A stretch of 40,611 bases of DNA from contig JAPOYX010000232.1 in the NCBI GenBank assembly GCA_026706345.1, forward strand, positions 27,647 to 68,257. Reading direction: 5' to 3'. Shown one piece after another: positions 25,142 to 33,718 of the stretch (position 1 is the first letter of the stretch; each line of letters starts with the position of its first letter). Under the pieces are notes generated by a model. The model saw only the letters and a program-made list of their open reading frames with translations. It was not told the DNA's origin and searched no databases. Origin of the DNA: Gemmatimonadota bacterium. GTDB lineage: Bacteria; JAAXHH01. Made by a program: the position numbers and the translations under genes.

Positions 25142-25811
25142 GGCGCTTGTTTTCGATCGTTTGCTCTATGAATTCGGGTCCGCACAGGGCGTCGAATCCG
25201 CTGCCGGGAAACCGCGCCGCCCATGCATAGACGGTCCTGATCCGCGCTTCGTCATCGCCGAAGGTGGAGGGTACGGTCCGTACCGCGTCCAGCCCTTCGA
25301 TGACGGCGTCCGCGATCCGGTTGTAGAGCCGATCCTTCCAGCGGTTCGGCGGCCCGCCTGGACCGCCTGGACCGCCTGGACCGTCCGCCTTCCTCGCTTC
25401 CTGGTACCAGGCCATGGCGTTGAACTGGACCTTCTTCGTCCTGGGATAGAAAGAACACATGAGATTCCAGTCGTCGCCTTCCCGTTCCTGGTCTCCGGAC
25501 GCCCGGAAATCCGACCGCAGGAGGACGGTGGGTATGTCGAGCATCTTGGCCGTCATGAACTCCACCACCGTGCCCGAGTCCAGGTCGGTCCCGTCGAAGT
25601 TGAACAGACCCAGGTCGCAGGCCATGACCTGCATGAGGTCCTGGTTCCGTATGTCGACCATCCGGCCCGTGGCCTGTTCGAGGTCCTGGGGCACGACGCA
25701 GGCGTAACGTCCCCCGGACCGCCGGTCGACGGCGTCGGCGAGGATGGCGTTGCCGGCCAGATGCTTATGGTCGAACAGATCGCCGGCGAAGTACACGGTG
25801 AAAGTGGTCAT
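25125..25811 (-). CDS. Nucleoside 2-deoxyribosyltransferase-like protein
   Basis: A 228-residue protein with the NDT/DRTGG-like Rossmann fold. It begins VYFAGDLFDHKH, close to the IYLAGPLF start of nucleoside deoxyribosyltransferases. FNFDGTDLDSGTVVEF holds the DGT..DSGT..E pattern with the catalytic Glu position. These enzymes swap or hydrolyse the base on 2'-deoxyribonucleosides, or in relatives cleave other N-glycosides. A Gly-Pro run (GPGGPGGPGGPP) in the middle comes from three 9-bp repeats (25357-25383), unusual for the family, and probably forms a flexible surface loop. It is 17 bp downstream of the HpaI-like gene. The true substrate is not defined. Confidence 0.8.
   Translation of the reverse strand: MTTFTVYFAGDLFDHKHLAGNAILADAVDRRSGGRYACVVPQDLEQATGRMVDIRNQDLMQVMACDLGLFNFDGTDLDSGTVVEFMTAKMLDIPTVLLRSDFRASGDQEREGDDWNLMCSFYPRTKKVQFNAMAWYQEARKADGPGGPGGPGGPPNRWKDRLYNRIADAVIEGLDAVRTVPSTFGDDEARIRTVYAWAARFPGSGFDALCGPEFIEQTIENKRRKGLL
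25357..25383. repeat. Three 9-bp repeats in frame inside the NDT-like gene
   Basis: CCTGGACCG occurs three times in a row on the plus strand, encoding Gly-Pro-Gly units on the minus strand. A close 9-mer (CCTGGACGG) is tandem at 28685-28702. Confidence 0.9.
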
Positions 25812-25828
25812 GGTCAGGCGCGGTCCGC

Positions 25829-26686
25829 TTACCTTCCGGTATGGCGTTTTCCGATTTCGGCCGCCTCCCGGGACGCGTTGGCGACCATCACGCCCTCGTC
25901 GATCATGTCGGTCACGTTGTCAGGCGTCACCCCGTTCAGGAAGGCGACGCCGTTGGCCTTGGAGGCCTTCAGCACGGCGGCCCGCGCGGCGATCATCTCG
26001 GGCGGATAGGGTGGATCGTGGCCGTCCGGGTATCCGAAGGACATCCCCATGTCGCCCGGCCCCCATTCGGCGAAGGCGATGCCGGGCACGCGCAGGCTTT
26101 CTTCCACATTGGCCAGGGCACGCTGGTTTTCGATCTTGAGGCCGAGCATCAACTCCCCATGCGGGTTCAGAGGCCAGACGTCGGCCTTCTGCACGTAGTC
26201 CTGGACGGCGAGTCCCCACGCGCCGGCCGCGAAGCCCTGGCCCCCCGACCCGCGCTGCCCCACTTCGAGTCCGGCTCCCACGCTCTGGGTCTGGAAGGGA
26301 TACCGGGCGGCTTCCACGAAGGCTCGCACCGCGCCCGGCGTCTCCGCGTGGCAAAGCAGCATCCCGTGCACGCCCAGGGTCAGGAGTTGCTTGACCATCC
26401 AGGCGTTCGCCCGCATGACCGCCTCGCTGGTGCCGTTCGTGGGCAGCGTGACGATGATGCAGGGCGTCAGGTGTCCGCCGGACGTGGGCCCCGCATCCAC
26501 CAGGCCGGTCATGAAAGCCTTGAGACTCGGCAGGTCGAAGAGGCCGTGCTCCATCTCGACGACCAGGTAGTCCTCCCATCGCCCGGAGGCTTCGACGCCC
26601 TTTTCGTAACTCAGTTCGCCGGCGCCGCCGTAGTAAATGGGCTGGCCCCGCTTGAGCAGTTCCACGGCACGGTTTACGCTGGGCAT
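25829..26686 (-). CDS. HpcH/HpaI aldolase-citrate lyase family protein, copy 1
   Basis: A 285-residue class II-type aldolase with the TIM-barrel layout. VVEMEHGLFDLPSLKAFM carries the Glu/His metal and base positions, and FAEWGPGDMGMSFG contains the family's loop near the C-terminal active site. It is somewhat longer than HpaI (about 260) because of a Gly-rich loop (GQRGSGGQGFAAGAWG). The expected reaction is reversible aldol cleavage of a 2-oxo-acid or 4-hydroxy-2-oxo product. Only 17 bp separate it from the NDT-like gene downstream. It differs from the second aldolase at 27886, so they may act at different steps. Confidence 0.83.
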   Translation of the reverse strand: MPSVNRAVELLKRGQPIYYGGAGELSYEKGVEASGRWEDYLVVEMEHGLFDLPSLKAFMTGLVDAGPTSGGHLTPCIIVTLPTNGTSEAVMRANAWMVKQLLTLGVHGMLLCHAETPGAVRAFVEAARYPFQTQSVGAGLEVGQRGSGGQGFAAGAWGLAVQDYVQKADVWPLNPHGELMLGLKIENQRALANVEESLRVPGIAFAEWGPGDMGMSFGYPDGHDPPYPPEMIAARAAVLKASKANGVAFLNGVTPDNVTDMIDEGVMVANASREAAEIGKRHTGR

Positions 26687-26765
26687 TTCGTGGTCCTTTC
26701 AGCTTGTCGTCTGTGCGTCAATCCCGATGACCAGCCGCGCTCCTTGCTTCAGCGATCGATGCGCT

Positions 26766-27926
26766 TCAAGACTGTTCGAAGGGTAGACGATCCAGCAGGC
26801 CCGTATCTTCCGCCAGCCCCTTGAGGTTCTCCGCCGCCATGCGCGTGAGCGGCACGCCCTCGCGCCGGGAAACGGCTTCGCTGTCGTGCTCCATCTCGCC
26901 GGGGACGTAGGTACGGTCCGCCCCCGCCGCCTTCGGCGCTTCCCGCATCCGACGGACGAGTTCGTCCACCCGGTCGTAGAAGGCATCCACGGGCATCATG
27001 GCGCCGGCGTCCACGGCGATGAAATTGTGGCCCTCGTCGCAGGTCGCGTCCGTCACCTTCCCCCAGGACACGATATCCGTGGTGACCCCCGCGCCGGCCA
27101 GGACCCCGGCCAGGGACTCCACGAAAAGCGCGAGACCGTATCCCTTGTGGCCGCTGAAGGGCGTCAGGGCCCCGGTGAAGGTGAAGACGCCGGGATCGGT
27201 CGTGGGAAGCCCTTCCGCATCGGTGAGCCATCCCTCCGGCAGCGGTTCGCCGCGGGCCTGGTACGAGGCCACCTTGCCCCCCGCCACGGTGCTCATGGCG
27301 ATGTCCAGTACGATCGGCGGCTGAGACCGGGCCGGGACGGCGTAGGAGAAGGGATTGTTGCCGATCGCCGCGCCACGCCCGCCCGGGATGTTCATGACCA
27401 CGTCGGTGTTGCTCATGGCGATCCCGATCATGTTCCGTTCAAGGGCCATGAGCGTATAGGCCGACGCCGCGCCGAAGTGATTGCTCCGCCGGACGGTGGT
27501 CATGCCGATCCCGCACGCCGCGGCCTTGTCGATGGCCACCGACATGCCGTAGTGCGAAGCCACCATGCCCACGGTCCGGCGGGCGTCGATCCGCGCCCAC
27601 GCGAGACCCTGGTCCGTGATCTCGGGCGACGCGCCAACGTCGATGCCGCCGTCACGCATCATCCAGACGTAGCGCCGGAGGGAAACCGTGCCGTGGGTGT
27701 AGATCCCCCGCATGTCGGTGCGGATCAGCACGTCGGCGGTCAATCGGGCGTCGGCCTCCGACAATCCCGCTTCGACCATCGCCGCCGTGCAGAAATCCGC
27801 CAGGGGTTCGGCCGGTGTTCGCAGGACGTAGAGCTTTTCCTGCGTGGATGCCTGGTTGGCGTCGGTGCTCAGTGCCGGTGCCTTTCTAGCCGCCGCGGAT
27901 TCCGGCGGCGACCCGTTCGAAACCAC
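26766..27926 (-). CDS. Ldh/MDH2 family NAD(P)-dependent dehydrogenase (malate, lactate or ureidoglycolate type)
   Basis: A 386-residue member of the malate/L-lactate dehydrogenase family that includes ureidoglycolate dehydrogenase. Key blocks are TDMRGIYTHG (family signature), RRSNHFGAASAYTL, NIPGGRGAAIGNNPFSYA and GYGLALFVESLAGVLAG. The frame's first start is GTG 27926, which overlaps the upstream aldolase by 41 bases without a ribosome-binding site. A CTG at 27872 follows AAGG by eight bases, just past the aldolase stop, and is a better-supported but rare start; the protein would then have 368 residues. The substrate is uncertain. Neighbours (aldolases, NDT-like, creatininase) make a 2-hydroxy acid from nucleobase or sugar-acid breakdown plausible. 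Confidence 0.85.
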   Translation of the reverse strand: MVSNGSPPESAAARKAPALSTDANQASTQEKLYVLRTPAEPLADFCTAAMVEAGLSEADARLTADVLIRTDMRGIYTHGTVSLRRYVWMMRDGGIDVGASPEITDQGLAWARIDARRTVGMVASHYGMSVAIDKAAACGIGMTTVRRSNHFGAASAYTLMALERNMIGIAMSNTDVVMNIPGGRGAAIGNNPFSYAVPARSQPPIVLDIAMSTVAGGKVASYQARGEPLPEGWLTDAEGLPTTDPGVFTFTGALTPFSGHKGYGLALFVESLAGVLAGAGVTTDIVSWGKVTDATCDEGHNFIAVDAGAMMPVDAFYDRVDELVRRMREAPKAAGADRTYVPGEMEHDSEAVSRREGVPLTRMAAENLKGLAEDTGLLDRLPFEQS

Positions 27927-28665
27927 TGATCAGGTAGCTGTAGTCGCAGTCGACCTGTATCCAGTCGACACCCCGGTCGCTCCAGCGCCGGCCGAAGGCG
28001 TATTGCGATCCCATGCCCATGCCGATAGAGAGGCCCGCCTCGTGCCCCACGTCTATGATGCGCTCCATGGCAGTCACGACCTCGTCGTCCTCGAGTCGGC
28101 CCAGGGTGCTGATCGAGCCGCTCAGGTCCACGGGGCCGATGACCAGACTGTCCAGGCCGGGTATGGCCGCGATTTCCTCCAGTTCCCGGTAGGCCTCGGC
28201 ATGTTCGATCTGAACCGAGACGAAGAGGTCCCGGTTCATGTCGTCCACGTAGGCGTCGATGTCCGAGAAGGCCCGACCGTAATTGGAGGGTCGGTGGGGT
28301 CCGAATCCCCGGTCTCCCGCGGGCGGGTAACGACAGGCGTCGACCACGTGCCGCACCTCGGCGGCGGAGCGGACCTGCGGGACGACGATGCCGGGAGCGC
28401 CGGCGTCGAGGATGGGTTTGACGTGCCCGATGGTACTTGAAGGCACCCGGACCAGCGCGGCGGTGCGCCCCGCCCGCGCAGCCATCAGGTGCCGCGTGAC
28501 CGACTCCAGGTTCATCGCCGTGTGCTCGGTGTCGATCCAGATGAAATCAGCCGAATCGCACAGCGCCTCGGTTACGGCCGGATCGGTGAAGGTCACGGCC
28601 GGGCCGAGACAGAGCTCGCCGCCGGCAAGCCGTTCTCTGAACGCTCTGATTTCCCTGGAAAACAA
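27886..28665 (-). CDS. HpcH/HpaI aldolase, copy 2
   Basis: A 259-residue 2-oxo-acid aldolase of the HpaI type, the usual family length. WIDTEHTAMN has the conserved Asp/Glu/His region, DAGAPGIVVPQVRSAAEV is the metal-binding core, and CRYPPAGDRGFGP closes the usual motif. IGPVDLSGS fits the C-terminal loop. The chosen start is TTG 28665, six bases after AGGGAG. A longer frame to 28725 runs through the 9-bp repeat array and encodes a Gly/Pro/Arg tail unlike the family. The predicted reaction is aldol cleavage to pyruvate plus an aldehyde. The gene begins the seven-gene cluster, 38 bp after the PhoX-like gene. Confidence 0.86.
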   Translation of the reverse strand: MFSREIRAFRERLAGGELCLGPAVTFTDPAVTEALCDSADFIWIDTEHTAMNLESVTRHLMAARAGRTAALVRVPSSTIGHVKPILDAGAPGIVVPQVRSAAEVRHVVDACRYPPAGDRGFGPHRPSNYGRAFSDIDAYVDDMNRDLFVSVQIEHAEAYRELEEIAAIPGLDSLVIGPVDLSGSISTLGRLEDDEVVTAMERIIDVGHEAGLSIGMGMGSQYAFGRRWSDRGVDWIQVDCDYSYLISGFERVAAGIRGG

Positions 28666-28684
28666 GTCGTACTCCCTGGGCGGG

Positions 28685-28711
28685 CCTGGACGGCCTGGAC
28701 GGTCTAGACGG
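28685..28711. repeat. Three 9-bp tandem units at the PhoX-like gene's stop codon
   Basis: CCTGGACGG at 28685-28693 and 28694-28702, then TCTAGACGG at 28703-28711, which holds the stop (CTA). The array runs from inside the gene's end into the 38-bp gap to the aldolase. Confidence 0.85.
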
Positions 28712-30116
28712 CGCCTTCCCGCCACGGTCCCCAGATGGCGTAGGTCAGTCCGGGCCGCTGCATGTTGACAAAGAGGGTCTCGCCGTCCGGGCTGAAGGTC
28801 GCGCCGGCGAATTCACCCCGGTAGGCGATGCCGGCGACGTCCCGGGCCACGTCGAATACGCGCCCGTCCTTCGTCAGGCCCCGGATGTGCTGTATGCCGT
28901 CCCGGTTGTCTTCGCAGATGATAAGTCCGCCGCGGGGACTCACGCAGACGTTGTCGGGCGCGGCCATGAGCGAAGCGTCGGGCGACTCGAACAGGAGGGT
29001 CAGCACACCTTCGTCCGGACTCTCGGGGCGGTATTCCCAGACCTGTCCCAGGCGCTCGTCGCCCCCGGTAGTCGCCGTGAAGAAGATGCGGCCGTTGCCG
29101 TACCAGCATCCCTCCAGACGGTCGAAGGAGGCGCCGCCCTTGTCCGCCCCTTCCTTGTAGACCAGGTTCCGGTCCAGACCGGCCCCCGCGGGATCGGGGT
29201 CTTCGATCTCCACCCAGGACACGGGCAGGGAAGCGCCCATGGTCTGCCCTTTGCGCGTGTCGTACCCGGTCCTGTCCTTGACGGCGAGCATGCGCAGGCG
29301 TCCGCCCCGGGCAAGCTCCCCGGGATAATCGGGAATGTACTGGTAGAAACCACTCGGATTCTGGTCTTCGGTTTCGTACACGTAGCCGGTGGCGGGATCG
29401 ACGGCTATGGCCTCGTGGACGAAGCGTCCCATCTGGGTCAGGGGTTCGGCCGGCACGCTCTCCTCGGCATCGGCCGGCACTTCGAAGCAGTACCCGTGCT
29501 CCCTGTCGTATCCGCCCAGGTACTGGAGCCAGCGCGAACTGAAGAACCGGTCCGTCCCCATCGTCGTCTCTTCGCATGTGATCCAGGTGCCCCAGGGCGT
29601 GGGGCCGCCGGCGCAGTTGTGGAGCGTCCCGCCCACGCTGACGAAATCGCGGACCAGTTCGCGGGTCCCGGGATCGACGACGAGCGTGGTGACGCCGCCG
29701 GGCGCCGTGGGATCGTAAGCCGCGGCCCGGTCGCCGATGGCCTCGACCGGTTTGCCCGTGTTGATTTCGTGGTTGCGCAGGAGCCGGATCATCCCGTCCG
29801 CGTCAAAGGCGGCCATGCCGTCGTGGGCGGGCGGCGTGGGATGGCCGTCCGACATGAGGCCGCCCTTCTTGCCGAAGACGGTATAGGAGAATCTCGGCGG
29901 CAGCTCGAGCAGGGTTTCCCCCGTGTTTTGTGATGGCACGGGCGACAGGGGTCCGTATCCCCCTTCCCCGCGGGGCGCAACAAGGTGGGCGAACCCGTCG
30001 GCCATGGCCCGTGCCCGGCGGGCGATCAAACCCTGCAGCGCCGAGGCGCCGACGGTCAAAGCTCCAACGGATACGGCGGTATTGCGAATGAAGGAACGGC
30101 GGGTCAGTCGGGACAC
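28704..30116 (-). CDS. Tat-exported PhoX/DUF839 family protein
   Basis: A 470-residue exported protein. TRRSFI (5-10) is a twin-arginine motif, followed by a hydrophobic h-region to about residue 30. The mature part is a DUF839/PhoX beta-propeller: GTLHNCAGGPTPWGTWITCEET is the family signature region, then RFVHEAIAVDPATGYVYETED and DNVCVSPRGGLIICEDN. PhoX enzymes are calcium- and iron-dependent alkaline phosphatases that release phosphate outside the cytoplasm. Many DUF839 members are unproven, so the catalytic call is moderate. A weak minus-strand promoter (TTGACT-18-CATAGT) may lie at about 30179-30208. It precedes the aldolase gene and may be co-transcribed. Confidence 0.85.
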   Translation of the reverse strand: MSRLTRRSFIRNTAVSVGALTVGASALQGLIARRARAMADGFAHLVAPRGEGGYGPLSPVPSQNTGETLLELPPRFSYTVFGKKGGLMSDGHPTPPAHDGMAAFDADGMIRLLRNHEINTGKPVEAIGDRAAAYDPTAPGGVTTLVVDPGTRELVRDFVSVGGTLHNCAGGPTPWGTWITCEETTMGTDRFFSSRWLQYLGGYDREHGYCFEVPADAEESVPAEPLTQMGRFVHEAIAVDPATGYVYETEDQNPSGFYQYIPDYPGELARGGRLRMLAVKDRTGYDTRKGQTMGASLPVSWVEIEDPDPAGAGLDRNLVYKEGADKGGASFDRLEGCWYGNGRIFFTATTGGDERLGQVWEYRPESPDEGVLTLLFESPDASLMAAPDNVCVSPRGGLIICEDNRDGIQHIRGLTKDGRVFDVARDVAGIAYRGEFAGATFSPDGETLFVNMQRPGLTYAIWGPWREGAV

Positions 30117-30256
30117 GTGCGCAGAACTCCTTTATCATTACCCCGCAACCAGCGGCGAAGCGAAAGATGTGTCGAGCCACTATGGGAATCGATAGGCAAT
30201 GTAGTCAAGACGGCCCACAAAATCAAGGTGCGTTGCGGGGTATTTCGCATCAAATT

Positions 30257-31123
30257 TCATCCCAGTTTTATGCATACCAGTCCGGCGACGATCATCAACA
30301 CCGCGCACACTTTCATCGGGGTGACCCGCTCTTTCAGAAAGACGAATCCCAGCACGGCGCCGAGGACCACGGCGAACTCCCGCAGCGCGACGATGTAGCC
30401 CACCTGCCCCATGGTCATGGCAAACAGGATCATCAGGTAAGCCGCGGTGGATCCGACGCCGATCAGGGCCGCGGCACGCCAGGTCTCCGCCAGTTTCCGC
30501 CAGAGACGTCCGCGGTCGCGGGCGGCGACCATCGGCGTGACCAGCGCACCGCTCAGCATGAACATGGCGAAGATATAGACGACGGGATGGACGATACTCA
30601 CGCCCACTTTGTCCACGAGGGAGTAGCTCACGATCGTGGCGCCCACCCCCAGCGCCGAGACGAAGCCGTGCCTTGCGTCCCGCGCGTACATGAGGACAGG
30701 TACGCCCAGGGACAGTATGCCGATGCAGATCAGGGCTATGCCGGACACGCCGAAGGGCGTCAGCGATTCACCGAGCAGAAGCCATCCCAGGAAACCCGTG
30801 AGACCTATCCCGGAGCCGCGGGCGATGGGGTATACCAGGGAGATCTCGCCGTGTTGGTAGGCCCTGGCCAGCAGCAGGAAGTAAAAGGCATGAATGATTC
30901 CCGTAGCCACTATAAACAACCAGCCGTCCGCCATCATCGACAGGAATCCCGCCGTGCCCTGCGAAACGACCACGCCCGCCACGAAAGGAAGAAGCACGAG
31001 GCCGCTGACCCACAGGGACCACCAGAACACGGTGAGGTCCCCGGCGTTTCGGCGGGCTACGAAGTTCCAGGTGGCATGCAGTACGGCGGAGAGCAGGACG
31101 AAGACGAAGAGTTCAGTGGACAT
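30257..31123 (-). CDS. EamA/DMT superfamily membrane transporter
   Basis: A 288-residue protein almost entirely of hydrophobic helices, about ten predicted, with the two-fold repeat of the drug/metabolite transporter family. The N-terminal half starts ELFVFVLLSAVLHATWNF, and the second half ends with EFAVVLGAVLGFVFLKERVTP, a typical EamA sequence. No signal peptide is needed. The substrate is unknown; amino acids, purines, organic acids or drug-like compounds are possible. It lies 140 bp upstream of the PhoX-like gene on the same strand and divergent from the FtsX-like permease gene. Its place at the head of the leftward block suggests export or uptake of a metabolite handled by the catabolic genes, but that is an inference. 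Confidence 0.85.
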   Translation of the reverse strand: MSTELFVFVLLSAVLHATWNFVARRNAGDLTVFWWSLWVSGLVLLPFVAGVVVSQGTAGFLSMMADGWLFIVATGIIHAFYFLLLARAYQHGEISLVYPIARGSGIGLTGFLGWLLLGESLTPFGVSGIALICIGILSLGVPVLMYARDARHGFVSALGVGATIVSYSLVDKVGVSIVHPVVYIFAMFMLSGALVTPMVAARDRGRLWRKLAETWRAAALIGVGSTAAYLMILFAMTMGQVGYIVALREFAVVLGAVLGFVFLKERVTPMKVCAVLMIVAGLVCIKLG

Positions 31124-31142
31124 GGATGGATTCCTATATGGA

Positions 31143-31172
31143 TGGAAACCGCCGGGGTGTCAAAGGTATAAT
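31143..31172 (+). promoter_or_regulatory. Possible sigma-70 promoter for the FtsX-like permease
   Basis: A perfect TATAAT (31167-31172) lies 18 nt after TGGAAA (31143-31148; 4 of 6). A start near 31179 leaves a leader of about 126 nt before the ATG. Confidence 0.4.
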
Positions 31173-31304
31173 GTGTTTGACGCGCGTGAAAGGTCAGGTA
31201 ACATTCAGAGGATTCCCGTTTCTGCCATCCAGTGGCCCGGGTCGATTCTCCGCTAATAGATTCCTGCGGCCCGGCTTGGAAGAAAGCACCAGAAAGTCGA
31301 CCCA

Positions 31305-33683
31305 ATGATCATCCACTACATGCTGTCCGCGATCCGGCAAATCGCGAAGAGCAGAGGCGTGTTCGCCGTGAACGTCTTCGGATTCACCCTGAACTTCATC
31401 GTGGTGATCTTCGGGCTGAATTATGTCCTTTTCGAATCGTCCTTCGACGACTTTCACGAGAAGGGTGACCGGATTTACCGCGCACTGGTGACCAAACCCG
31501 ATTTTGACTACACGTTTGCCACGACCTCCAGTCTGCTTGCCCCGACGCTCGCGGAGGCCTATCCGGAAGTAGAATCGGCCGTTCGCATCTACTATAGCCC
31601 TTCCATGCCACTGAGTACGTCTCCCGATGAACAAGCTGACTCCGGTGCATTCAAAGTCGCCTACGCTGAACCTGACATGTTCGGCGTGTTCTCTTTCGGG
31701 CCCGTTACGCCGGCGACGTTGGCAGAATTCGGCCGGCCGAACACCGCGATCATCAACCGTACCATGGCCGTGAGATTCTTTGGTGATGAGAATCCATTGG
31801 GAGGACTGTTGCATTATAGTGACCGGAGGTCGGGATCGGGTTCCGTGGAAGTAGTCGGCGTCATGGATGACGTGCCCCGTAACTCACATCTGCAGCCGGA
31901 CGCCTTCTTTTCCTTCGCTACGTTACCCGACAATCTGGTCGGCCGGGGCTCCGATCTCGGCTGGATGATGAAACAGTTCCTGACCTACGTACTGCTGATC
32001 GACGGCAGGGAAGATACCCTGCGCGGTTTCCTCGCTAAGTTGGAAGCATTCCCTTCCGACTACGTCCCTGGGGATCATTCCGATATATACACCCTCGAAC
32101 CCATGTCCGAGATCTACTTTTCGCCGCACGCTTTCGGGGGGCAGGTCAAGGGGGATGTCAACTACGTATATTTCGCCTTGGTGTATCTGGTGCTGATATC
32201 GTTCATGACGGTGGCGAACTATGTGAACATCAACATCGCCCACCTGGTTCGGCGGTTGAAGGAAATGGGCCTGCGGAAGTCCTTCGGGGCGGGCAAGTCG
32301 GCGGTGGTCTGTCAGTTCGTCGTGGAGACCCTGATGAACTGCCTTGTCGCCGTGGCCACCTCGATCGTATGCGTACTGATTTTGCGGGCGAGTGGGATCC
32401 CCCTCCTCGAGCATCTTTCGCGCTCCGAGGTCAGCGTGGAGTACATCGGGTTCCTGGGGCTCGCCCTCCTGGTAATTGGACTCGTTTCGGGTATCTGCCC
32501 GTCCTTCGTGTTCTACCGGATCAGCCCGGTCGACATGATGGCGAACCGGGTGTCCGGATCCTGGACCGCCAACTCGCTGAGGAAGGGGTTGCTTTTCTTC
32601 CAGCTCGCCATATCCGTTGCCTTGCTGTTACTGACCGGCCTTGTCTACAACCAGGTGGCCTACCTGACCGCTAAGTCGCTGGGGTATGAGAAAGAGAACA
32701 AGGTCGTGATTCCGGCACCCGTGTCCTCCGGCTGGCACCAGCGGCTTGCCGAGGGTTTCGAAAGAAGTCCCCACGTGGTCAGTGCCGGCTCCTCCAGAGG
32801 TCACCCGGGATTCTTCCCCCTGTTGCGGGTCCCTTTAGAAAACAGGGGATCCGAAACCCAGTTGGAGATCGGGGTGCTTGTCATAGGTCGCAACCTCCTG
32901 GAGACACTCAAAGTCCCAATGCTTCACGGTAGATACTTGGAAGACGACGAGTTGCCTAATACAGTCCTGTTGAACGAAACTGCCTTCAACTTGGTCGGAC
33001 TGGACGAGGACGACTTGGGCACCGTGCAGGACATCGTGGGAAGGGTGCGCGTCGTGGGCGTTGTAGCCGATTTCCACATCTGGTCGGCCCATCATGCGAT
33101 CGAACCCCTTATGTTGAGTTATCCGCGTATGGATTCGAGCCTGACTCACCTTATCGTGGATATCGAGCCGACGCAACAGGAGGCCGCTCTGGACGATCTT
33201 TCGGACACTTTCAGGCAACTGCTGCCCGATATCAGGTTCGAATACTTCTTCCTGGATTCCAGGCTCGAAGAACTCTACAGCAGCGACCGGCAGATCCTGG
33301 ACACGCTCCTTCTGCTGGCCCTGGTCGCCTTCGCCCTGGCCGTTGCCGGTATCTACAACTATGGGGTGTTTTTTACACTCAACCGGATTCGGGAAGTCGC
33401 CATTCGCAAGATCCACGGCGCCTCCGCCGGGGACATCGTCCGGATGAACGTCACGGCCATCTCACGGTCCGTCGTCCTGTCCCTGGTCATCGCGCTTCCC
33501 GTGGTCTACTATGTGTACAATCTCTGGATCGTCCAATACGCGTACCGGGCGGATGTGTCCCCGTTATTGGTTGCCCTGCCCGTGCTGGCCATATACGTTC
33601 TGACCTGTGCCATGGTAGCCCGCGAGACGCTGAAAACCGCCGGCATGAAGCCGGCCGAAGTGATCCAGAACACGCAGCAGTGA
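31305..33683 (+). CDS. FtsX/MacB-like ABC transporter permease without a local ATPase
   Basis: A 792-residue membrane protein of the MacB/FtsX permease family. The first helix is at about 20-43 (FAVNVFGFTLNFIVVIFGLN), followed by a large MacB_PCD periplasmic domain beginning FDDFHEKGDRIYRA. A first FtsX block (about 290-400) reads FMTVANYVNINIAHLVRRLK. A second periplasmic domain precedes a second FtsX block (about 665-785, IYNYGVFFTLNRIREVAIRK). This two-half architecture is common in Bacteroidota-like lineages. The ATPase is absent on either side. The likely role is mechanotransmission or export of a peptide or lipoprotein-linked substrate, unproven. The ribosome-binding site is weak; the Met at 31320 is another candidate start. 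Confidence 0.85.
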   Translation: MIIHYMLSAIRQIAKSRGVFAVNVFGFTLNFIVVIFGLNYVLFESSFDDFHEKGDRIYRALVTKPDFDYTFATTSSLLAPTLAEAYPEVESAVRIYYSPSMPLSTSPDEQADSGAFKVAYAEPDMFGVFSFGPVTPATLAEFGRPNTAIINRTMAVRFFGDENPLGGLLHYSDRRSGSGSVEVVGVMDDVPRNSHLQPDAFFSFATLPDNLVGRGSDLGWMMKQFLTYVLLIDGREDTLRGFLAKLEAFPSDYVPGDHSDIYTLEPMSEIYFSPHAFGGQVKGDVNYVYFALVYLVLISFMTVANYVNINIAHLVRRLKEMGLRKSFGAGKSAVVCQFVVETLMNCLVAVATSIVCVLILRASGIPLLEHLSRSEVSVEYIGFLGLALLVIGLVSGICPSFVFYRISPVDMMANRVSGSWTANSLRKGLLFFQLAISVALLLLTGLVYNQVAYLTAKSLGYEKENKVVIPAPVSSGWHQRLAEGFERSPHVVSAGSSRGHPGFFPLLRVPLENRGSETQLEIGVLVIGRNLLETLKVPMLHGRYLEDDELPNTVLLNETAFNLVGLDEDDLGTVQDIVGRVRVVGVVADFHIWSAHHAIEPLMLSYPRMDSSLTHLIVDIEPTQQEAALDDLSDTFRQLLPDIRFEYFFLDSRLEELYSSDRQILDTLLLLALVAFALAVAGIYNYGVFFTLNRIREVAIRKIHGASAGDIVRMNVTAISRSVVLSLVIALPVVYYVYNLWIVQYAYRADVSPLLVALPVLAIYVLTCAMVARETLKTAGMKPAEVIQNTQQ

Positions 33684-33718
33684 GCCGTGTCCTTCGCGGC
33701 CACGGAAAGGAACCTCCG

